Origin: Paenibacillus sp. LS1
GTDB taxonomy: Bacteria > Bacillota > Bacilli > Paenibacillales > Paenibacillaceae
NCBI RefSeq assembly: GCF_026013365.1
Contig: NZ_JAPDOE010000002.1
Coordinates: 806,001 to 870,000 of the forward strand
Direction of reading: 5' to 3'
Length of the DNA: 64,000 nt
Of this stretch, positions 49,901 through 54,822 are shown piece by piece; the first letter of the stretch is position 1; each line of letters begins with the position of its first letter. The translations under genes and the position numbers were made by a program. The notes below the pieces were generated by a model. That model was not told where the DNA came from, did not search any database, and worked only from the letters and a program-made list of their open reading frames with translations.

Positions 49901-50525
49901 GATGTGCTCGATCTTTGGACTCGTTATTTCGGCTTGTTTGCTGTTCCAAAGCTTTGCGGGTGGCTTGTTCTTCACTAAGATTGATTTCACGTTGCTGGTT
50001 TAAGCGGTTTTGTTGATTAAGGAGACGTTGCTGTTGCCCTACATGCTCCATCACTTTATCGTAATTTTTCACTTCACCGTCAGTATTAGTGTTCACCGTA
50101 AGTAGCTGGCCTGCGTCATTTTTAAATGTTTTAGAGTATCCTGTAATCTCACCTAATTGATTCTTGTTTGCTTTACTCTTAGTCTGTGTATATCCTTCAA
50201 GTTCTTGTTCTAATCGTTTAATGGATTTGCGTTGTTTGTCATAAGCTTCTGTTTCAGCAGCTGTCATATTACGTTGTCGTTCTTGAGCTGTCTGAATTCG
50301 TTTATATTCATCTATTGAACTCTGCATCAATAACTGATTCTGAACCATGGTACGGTTCAATCTGTTCATGCCCTCTGCATATAAGTTCATACCTTGTACA
50401 AAACTTTGATCAAAATCCACTTTGACCTCAAGTTTGCTCATTTTATTTGAAAGTTCTCGAAGAGCCTTATTCAAATCTGTAATCACTTGATTGATATTTA
50501 TATTTAAATCCAGTTCATTCTGCAT
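43977..50525 (-). CDS. Tail tape measure protein with lytic transglycosylase domain
   Basis: A 2182-residue tape measure protein. The first 250 residues are coiled coil. About 300-560 resemble the TP901 tape-measure core. About 600-720 are hydrophobic (several helices from VTGLLNWMAQL on). An SLT lytic transglycosylase domain lies at about 1345-1445, with catalytic Glu near residue 1366 in TESSFKPN, then GAAGLMQLMP and AAYNAGLGNV. Long coiled coils follow. By the rule of about 0.15 nm per residue the tail would be roughly 330 nm. SPbeta YomI is of similar size and also carries wall-cutting domains. RBS AGAGGAG. Confidence 0.95.
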   Translation of the reverse strand: MQNELDLNININQVITDLNKALRELSNKMSKLEVKVDFDQSFVQGMNLYAEGMNRLNRTMVQNQLLMQSSIDEYKRIQTAQERQRNMTAAETEAYDKQRKSIKRLEQELEGYTQTKSKANKNQLGEITGYSKTFKNDAGQLLTVNTNTDGEVKNYDKVMEHVGQQQRLLNQQNRLNQQREINLSEEQATRKALEQQTSRNNESKDRAHQQALQQNAKMDTNLRNSIKETEERIAQASQKYSLNGTVSNGLRSLSNEMLTLNSSMSTVGYKASAEHLARVNEQLKATTRSSSAAGGEIKTLGEVMQGASTMAGGWMRNVTSLIQPMDVLRKAVQSIIQMDGQMNQLGRTIGKSFNEERMLDGSINIAQSTGRSMSEVNGNLIGFANQGFNESDTLSLGKAASVLQNISNLTPGDSVNTLTGAMASFNIEANKSMGIADKLKEVSGNYGVSSKDLALSLTSAGAAAKSFGVSIEELLGNTAAISSITRESGDVVGRGLKAIYTRVGSDEQSAGALQSVGISKADKDVITVLDELAGKWNQLTKAQQQNTAFSLAGQDQTTTFTALMQNWQTSVNASESALHSQGAAMKDNEQYMGSLGARIQNMQTAWESLTLALGNALVSDSIITITSLVTGLLNWMAQLNSSFALFGLLGMAVGLLSASLRILVVEIAKAVLGLMGIPAATIAASAGTKALSMSLTILKNSFKALLASTGVGLVFALIGTGLEWLMNKFSNATQATEDFSDQTEALNQKVYDLNGLKSLSAEYEELSNQASLNYEEKTRLAQLESELSTRYGITTQSLNGQTKSLSENTEAIKGKIEQLETEIENERFKAELAYNKQSRDIEGRLAGNKEKINDKENLVETIDVNYNKQLKLLNYYNQIGPENYSKPDYDQTVYNVEFGAKKFESEKAKLDKLNEDFQKDINIKSDAIKGAYQSYIDLQEAEGTEVKASTRKFVDIYVEMAAQSEATAFQIKDDAKEIFNALQNQEFKTPEEAMTFLQQLPNVGDMTIDTLNKVNQAIAEINLAPLEEPIKVNTDLSKFTSEVNSVTSEIGKLNSVIHDLSKGQSLSADEMNALILKYPELAKHVKQTKDGYTIEKSALESLKKTKVDYIKTLGVLSQQELVNNNQALVAKLRAWGIEIDALTTLAKLNAAKAQVRLTLAADVEVEDYTEKGIENQAVLNQSEKELQKLIAPFNELLERSFDARASINKLTDSVDLLGISNEKNAGSSDKATNSAKQANNTYTETTEVLTELQKQIQGVDKSLDDLHNRQKHMETSSAAYRKSLMEENSLIEKKINLLKKGVQNPDKLISTKIKTTKESDDIASENVSTTMKSSGSYSGKYAEYINKYAEQYNIDPKLIAAIIQTESSFKPNAKSPVGAAGLMQLMPPTAKEQGVKDSFDPEQNIKGGTKYFKYLLDRYKGNVKHALAAYNAGLGNVDEWLKNGNMDKIPFEETYDYVPKVLNNYDTIKGKALKVAAPSTKKSGGSTSEIIPATSEEKKKAEEAGNKEINELLNLQIDNRYKLIDSWAEYYELAIDKVQTKITKSTSKQSMLYINSDEWRKEEQSQISYVGQQIKLREQEIAKIKQLLKDKKITSETYNKQIADLESNNVEDESQIYAKREKVIDSYIGSYNDKLSEQDHLVSLSNAKLKTMTEGSAEYNKELASQIPVLQEKNRITEAEIKYVEHLLSGGKLNADQTVKYTNTLKDLNIALIDNNSAMSDVNERLKALRENAADKIIEDFKKVIEQQRDFAIDAIDEQRKAEDERHKERNKHLDDEQKKFETHINARLKAMERENSSVDYEEELTKKKNERQKIVDKLNVLSLDNSMEAKAKRKDLTEQLSTVDEEIAKYERDRERELVKQGLQDQLDDHKNYTDKLKEEDSDLHETTLANLDDEKKKTERYYKDILEDQKYFYDLKQGLMSNDAAVVSAKLTEIGDRYNELFASIKQHAFETSQEMQNMTYNFQQSMEGIGKFKAGDYSSSDSGSQGNNNSGSTNEFKIQGTMETRKAWTHYLSNKDEAEKIRKEMSLYNTDSYKYQKLEKEFKKLQEENQGYRDKYKFPDNSFAELAKLNIFSANTGGMTPSFAGGKFLLAHEKELILNQSDTSNLLKIVDVVRGITDRIKTGLDFSTFKFSENRVAGNTDNRIQIDKVEIMAKDNDTGMNLLGKFEEALNNKLKWRTI

Positions 50526-50548
50526 TCATGAATCACTCCTCTTATAAC

Positions 50549-50573
50549 AAAAAGAAGCAATTCAATGAATTGC
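50549..50573 (-). terminator. Hairpin terminator before the tape measure gene
   Basis: GCAATTCA-T-TGAATTGC followed by TTCTTTTTG on the minus strand, just after the stop of the 136-residue gene. The tape measure start lies about 24 bases further on. Confidence 0.75.
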
Positions 50574-50575
50574 CC

Positions 50576-50986
50576 CTATTCTGCGTATTGTTCGAACTGT
50601 TCGCACAGTTGGTCGTAGACATCCGCTGTTTCTCCCTCCAACTGCAATGAACAACTCTGCAGGATTCGGTACATCGCTTGTAACATTGGCATACGTTCAG
50701 CAGTGGACTCGATCATCACTTGCTCTTCCAGTAACTCCTGCAGCTCTGTTTGAAGTGTTAGTGAATCTCGTGGCACCATGTTGCCATTTCTCAAGACAAA
50801 ACTGCCGTCTTCGTTCTTTAACATGTGTTGCTCTTTCAGCTCTTCCATTTCTTCATGAAACTGCTGATAGTGTTCAACCAATAGTTTTTTAAACCGAGTC
50901 CGTATACGGCTTTCCTTGGCTTCCAGCTTGAGCTGGTGAAGGAATACAATGTGTTTTTCCAAATTTGCTTTCAAAAACACTAACAT
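50576..50986 (-). CDS. Probable tail assembly protein
   Basis: A 136-residue, highly charged, helical protein (HYQQFHEEMEELKEQHML, TELQELLEEQVMIEST). It sits directly upstream of the tape measure gene, where siphophages encode tail assembly chaperones. No slippery frameshift site joining it to the upstream gene was found; it has its own AAAAGGAG. The role is inferred from position. Confidence 0.6.
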   Translation of the reverse strand: MLVFLKANLEKHIVFLHQLKLEAKESRIRTRFKKLLVEHYQQFHEEMEELKEQHMLKNEDGSFVLRNGNMVPRDSLTLQTELQELLEEQVMIESTAERMPMLQAMYRILQSCSLQLEGETADVYDQLCEQFEQYAE

Positions 50987-51015
50987 GAGTATTCTCCTTT
51001 TATAGATGTATTTCG

Positions 51016-51498
51016 TTAAATAGTCTCGTCTGTTGAATGTTGTGCACGTGTCATAGCCAACTCGGATACCATTGTTGCCATTTTCTCTTGCAATGCCTTG
51101 AACTGTTCTTCAAGCTTTCTAAGTTCCACATCCGGGAACTGTGTCAGTACTTCTTCCATAATCCCGTTATCTAATAACATGTTGGTTACCTTGATGAGTT
51201 TTTCCACATCCAGCTTTCTAGGAATCGGAAGATCCGAGAATTCTTTTAGAAGAAGTGTGTTATATAACCCGACTGTATCTTTGATGACTTGATCCGTAAC
51301 ATCTGTTTTCTGTCTAAGTTGATCAATTAGAGATAAATAATTGGTGTTGACATTATCAATTAGCGATTTCCGAAAAAAGGTGTGAATCTGGACTTCATAT
51401 TGATGGTCTGTTACATAAATCGTTTTGCGCTGATTGTTTTTTGCATCTAGCGTACTTAGAGCTGCTGCCGTTAATTTTTTTGTTTTTGTCGTAGTCAA
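51016..51498 (-). CDS. Probable tail assembly protein
   Basis: A 160-residue protein, helical and without a recognised family. The frame is open to 51576, but the TTG at 51498 with CAGGAG at eight bases is the likely start (TTTKTKKLTAAALS). The C-terminal third (LRKLEEQFKALQEKMATMV) is a coiled coil. Position upstream of the tape measure suggests an assembly chaperone. The region 51499-51704 upstream holds no gene; a candidate sigma-A promoter (TTGAAA, 17 bases, CATGAT) is weak. Confidence 0.6.
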   Translation of the reverse strand: MTTTKTKKLTAAALSTLDAKNNQRKTIYVTDHQYEVQIHTFFRKSLIDNVNTNYLSLIDQLRQKTDVTDQVIKDTVGLYNTLLLKEFSDLPIPRKLDVEKLIKVTNMLLDNGIMEEVLTQFPDVELRKLEEQFKALQEKMATMVSELAMTRAQHSTDETI

Positions 51499-51704
51499 TA
51501 TGATCACTCCTGATTCTGATTTAAGGGTCCGATTAAAATAAGAACTTCCTGATATTACGGCTCTGTACTTGAGCAAATTATTAATGATATCAGGCGAAAC
51601 ATAGAAAAAGCCGCATGATCATGAATGAAGACACGCAACATTTCAAGCATATGACGAGGTGATATAATTCTGTAAAATGCTCAAGCTACTTGGGATAATC
51701 ACAG

Positions 51705-51734
51705 AAAAAGGCTGAACCAATGGTTGGTCCAGCC
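51705..51734 (-). terminator. Terminator after the tail tube gene
   Basis: GGCTGGACCAA-CCA-TTGGTTCAGCC followed by five T on the minus strand, 20 bases after the stop of the tube gene. Confidence 0.88.
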
Positions 51735-51753
51735 CCATCCTTGCATCTAAGTT

Positions 51754-52497
51754 TTAGTCTTCCAGTACGTCGATAACAACCATTGCTTTGGAATGAGTAT
51801 CCTTCAGCACTTCACAAGTAAATGTAAATGGTTGCGGATCGCCTGTTGATGCCATACCAATCGAGAATCCAGGCATGACTTTCAGTTTAGGAATAGTGTA
51901 CACAGCCTCTACGTCGAAGCCATCTTCATTCTTCCAATTCGTCGTACCTTCAAGAAGGTATGTTCCTGGGAACACATCCGAAGCAACCGTCATACTTTGC
52001 GTGGTATCTGGCGCTGCGTAGTAATAATCGGCAATAACTTTATCTCCCTCATTGAGAGTGGCTTCTGTAAATGTCACAGCAGTACCTGTAATAGGAGAGG
52101 CAGTGAGTTTGGCATCCATAGATGATCCGTTTGAAGTTTTGAAGAAATGCGCCAACTTGGATGTAAGTGGAGTATAACTAAGTTTGATTTCTCCTGTCTT
52201 ACTCACTTCAAGAACCTCTTTTTTATGCACAGGTTTAGTTCCTTTTACAAATTTAGATCCTGTAAGAACAGCGAGGGATTCTTTGGAGATCAACGCATCT
52301 TCCATTGTCATGGTTACATCCTTCTCGGAATCCCAACCAATTAGCTTCGGATGCCCTTTTCCACCACGTGCATATACGGTCTGTCCAGCAAACTCCATGG
52401 ACGATGTCGTCAAACTTTCCAAATAAACGACCGGTTCACCAGTCTTAACATCTTTCAATACTACATCCAAAATTTCACGTGATCCATATCTGCTCAT
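51754..52497 (-). CDS. Major tail tube protein (probable)
   Basis: A 247-residue protein with the features of siphophage tube proteins: an N-terminal YGSREILDVVLKD, the GHPKLIGWDSEKDVTMTMEDALIS segment, and a C-terminal beta-strand pattern (FSIGMASTGDPQPFTFTCEVLKD). It lies three genes before the tape measure, the usual place. RBS GGAGG nine bases before ATG. Identification is by pattern and position. Confidence 0.7.
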   Translation of the reverse strand: MSRYGSREILDVVLKDVKTGEPVVYLESLTTSSMEFAGQTVYARGGKGHPKLIGWDSEKDVTMTMEDALISKESLAVLTGSKFVKGTKPVHKKEVLEVSKTGEIKLSYTPLTSKLAHFFKTSNGSSMDAKLTASPITGTAVTFTEATLNEGDKVIADYYYAAPDTTQSMTVASDVFPGTYLLEGTTNWKNEDGFDVEAVYTIPKLKVMPGFSIGMASTGDPQPFTFTCEVLKDTHSKAMVVIDVLED

Positions 52498-52552
52498 AAA
52501 AAAATACCTCCGATAGTTTTATATAGTTTAATTTGATTGGTAAATCTGCTTG

Positions 52553-53269
52553 TTAATTCAATGGAGAAATCCAATGTTTTAACTTGATACTTTTGGAATC
52601 CGCTCCATGTAATAAAGCCTGAATGTTAACTTCATAATCATCTAACAGCTTCATGCGATTAAACTGATCATTGAATTGAAAGAAATTCAGATCAAATACA
52701 TTGAGAATGTTGATTCCATTGGCGTTAGAACTCAAGATGGATATCAAATCGGTAAAAGTTAAAGCGTCCTCCGACGATGAACTTTCTTTTAATTCACGCA
52801 CTCTGCGTTTTCGTGCAAGCATCTTTTCTCTTAATGCACTTGCTCTTTCATTGAGTGGATTGAAATCATCATCCTGCTTAGTCACTACACAATGTTGAAT
52901 CTGAATAATTTTGACGATATGTTCCAGATCCGAATAGGACAAGCTGATGTCACCAGCCGTAATACATGATTCCGAATAATTGAATTGAATGGCAACATTA
53001 AGAAAATATTGAAAGGCGTTTAGATACGTAGCAACCAAGCTTTCGTTCCTGCTGTACAATAGTAGTTCGACCAACGTACCATCATACTCTTTGAGTGAAA
53101 GGGATGGATAAAGATCCTCTATCCTAAGACTGACCAGATTTAGCTTTTCATTAAAGTCTTCATAGCCTTCCTCAACGATTGCATCAAGTAACTTGGGAAA
53201 AATTTTAAGACCCTGAAATACGATGGGTTTGTTAGCTAGCGTTCTTAATTTGATGTATTGTACATTCAT
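52553..53269 (-). CDS. Phage tail-region protein, unknown
   Basis: A 238-residue protein, mostly helical, with no firm family. It contains a basic stretch (REKMLARKRRVRELKE) and a C-terminal FDLNFFQFNDQFNRM. Its ATG shares one base with the stop of the previous gene (TGATG), so it is translationally coupled; a TTG one codon earlier is less likely. Related proteins of this size often act in tail or tape-measure assembly; this is inferred. Confidence 0.6.
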   Translation of the reverse strand: MNVQYIKLRTLANKPIVFQGLKIFPKLLDAIVEEGYEDFNEKLNLVSLRIEDLYPSLSLKEYDGTLVELLLYSRNESLVATYLNAFQYFLNVAIQFNYSESCITAGDISLSYSDLEHIVKIIQIQHCVVTKQDDDFNPLNERASALREKMLARKRRVRELKESSSSEDALTFTDLISILSSNANGINILNVFDLNFFQFNDQFNRMKLLDDYEVNIQALLHGADSKSIKLKHWISPLN

Positions 53270-53751
53270 CAAGCAAAATCCAGCATGCGATAGGCAATGC
53301 TATCCCCATAATAGTTCGAGTTTATGTCCAGAACATCCATCTTATAAAACTCCAATCGTCCCAAGCCTAAATCCTGATTCCTGGCGAAAAGTTTATCAAT
53401 TGTACTGATAATATAATCCGTACGTAACAGTTCACTATTGGACTGACATAGCTGACGATGAGTGTACACATTAAAACACAGAATTCCTGCTTTATACTGA
53501 TTCTGAACAGGTTGAATATTCTCAAGTGAGATAGAAACTACAGTTTTCAGTACATCTTCATTTTCACCGGGAATGCACCGGTGCGGGAAAATCCGTTTGT
53601 ATATGTATTGTTTCGGATCAACTACAATGGATTGTTCTAGATAGTCCGCTGTATCATAAGCAACAGCCTTCATCAGATCCTTTGACGTCAGCAACTTGTC
53701 AATAATCTTCTCTCTCGTGCTACTTAATTGAATGAATGTGGATCGAACCAT
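53269..53751 (-). CDS. Phage tail-region protein, unknown (possible tail completion protein)
   Basis: A 160-residue protein (VRSTFIQLSSTREKIIDKLLTSKDL ...). The frame is open to 53823, but the ATG at 53751 with GAAGGTG close upstream is the likely start. The position before tube and assembly genes is where head-tail or tail-terminator proteins usually lie. No family is recognised. Confidence 0.6.
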   Translation of the reverse strand: MVRSTFIQLSSTREKIIDKLLTSKDLMKAVAYDTADYLEQSIVVDPKQYIYKRIFPHRCIPGENEDVLKTVVSISLENIQPVQNQYKAGILCFNVYTHRQLCQSNSELLRTDYIISTIDKLFARNQDLGLGRLEFYKMDVLDINSNYYGDSIAYRMLDFA

Positions 53752-53840
53752 ACAACACCTTCTTTTTTGAGTAATGGAGCAGCCCTGACTTGTATCTGCT
53801 TGAAATAACTTTTGGCAGAGCAACTAGGATTCATTTCCAA
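53724..53840 (-). CDS. Possible 38-residue peptide coupled to the next tail gene
   Basis: A small frame starting with TTG at 53840, preceded by AGAAGGGGG, and ending 28 bases inside the next gene. The product contains SCSAKSYFKQIQVRAAPLLKKEG. The good ribosome binding site and the overlap favour a real gene; the short length counts against it. Confidence 0.4.
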   Translation of the reverse strand: MEMNPSCSAKSYFKQIQVRAAPLLKKEGVVWFDPHSFN

Positions 53841-53999
53841 TTGATGTCCCCCTTCTACATAAATGGTAAATAAACAGCAAAGGTCCCTTCGTAAAAGTCT
53901 CTTCACTTGACTATCACTAAACGTTCTCTTGAATAAACGTGAAACCCCTTGGTGTGACTGGCCTATAGGGTATTTCCTAACGAATCGCAGACCTGAAAA

Positions 54000-54029
54000 T
54001 AAAAAAAAACCATGATCAATATGACCATG
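54000..54029 (-). terminator. Terminator separating the polymerase operon from the tail genes
   Basis: CATGGTCA-TAT-TGATCATG followed by nine T on the minus strand, about 20 bases after the stop of the zinc-ribbon gene. The 160 bases after it (53841-53999) must hold the promoter for the tail genes; no clear sigma-A pair was found there. Confidence 0.88.
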
Positions 54030-54051
54030 ATTTCCTTCAGGAACTGCTCTT

Positions 54052-54822
54052 TCAGATTAATGAACGGTAACTACGACCCGCTTGATGATATCCAGCTTTC
54101 TTGCAGTCCTTACAATACTTCATTCGATTGGACTTGGCCAACATACGTTTACCACAGATGGTACAGATCTTAATATTCTCGCCTTTCCATCGTAGGTACT
54201 CTAATACAAAATCATCGAAACGCTCCAAATAAAAAGCAATGTTATCATTCTCGCAAGCAAACTGCACTTGTACATTTGTTGAATCCACTCGCTTGCTTCC
54301 TATGAGATAACCCTGTTGAATCAGTTTATACACCAGCAGCCCTTGATCCTTTTTACTAACTGCCATTTGACTATCACTGTATACTTCTTTCAAATCGTTA
54401 TTAACCCAATACGTACTATTTTCGTTTATAAGGTTGTTGATTTTGCTATATACGAGCATTACAAAGGCTAATTTCTCTAGTCGTATGCTTTTTAATGCTT
54501 TGATCTTTTGGAGTTCAGCAACCGTTATCGGTATTTTATTAATTTCTATCATTGTACTTTTCTGATCTTCTTTTCTCCTTTTTATCCAGCTCATAGTCTG
54601 ATTGATGACACGTGTTAGATACATATCCCATTGAACAGTATTATAATCTGGATAGTGTTGGGCCATAAATTGGTCTAATGACATATGAACTTCATGCTCG
54701 CTCTTCCCTTGTTCAAATTCATATTTGACCAGACATGCCAACGTTTTGGTTGGCTTCTTATCCATTTTCCCATGTGCAATTGCTTGCTCGGCATGATGAT
54801 GTTCATTCAGAATGATTTTCAA
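54052..54822 (-). CDS. Zinc-ribbon protein coupled to the phage RNA polymerase
   Basis: A 256-residue protein. The body is helical and mixed charged, without a recognised family. The C terminus has a CTICGK (Cys220, Cys223) and YCKDC (Cys237, Cys240) zinc ribbon, followed by a basic tail. Its ATG overlaps the polymerase stop (ATGA), so the two are made together, and a terminator follows both. That context suggests a partner of the polymerase, for example in promoter recognition or regulation. This is inference. Confidence 0.65.
   Translation of the reverse strand: MKIILNEHHHAEQAIAHGKMDKKPTKTLACLVKYEFEQGKSEHEVHMSLDQFMAQHYPDYNTVQWDMYLTRVINQTMSWIKRRKEDQKSTMIEINKIPITVAELQKIKALKSIRLEKLAFVMLVYSKINNLINENSTYWVNNDLKEVYSDSQMAVSKKDQGLLVYKLIQQGYLIGSKRVDSTNVQVQFACENDNIAFYLERFDDFVLEYLRWKGENIKICTICGKRMLAKSNRMKYCKDCKKAGYHQAGRSYRSLI

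Noticed and set aside
50576..51498. Programmed frameshift between the two tail assembly genes
   Set aside because: The genes are separated by 29 bases, each has its own ribosome binding site, and no slippery sequence with overlap was seen.
53841..53999. A shared promoter motif for the element polymerase upstream of the tail operons
   Set aside because: This gap was compared with 51499-51704; only short matches such as GGACC were seen, too weak to call. Motif discovery over many homologous elements would be decisive.
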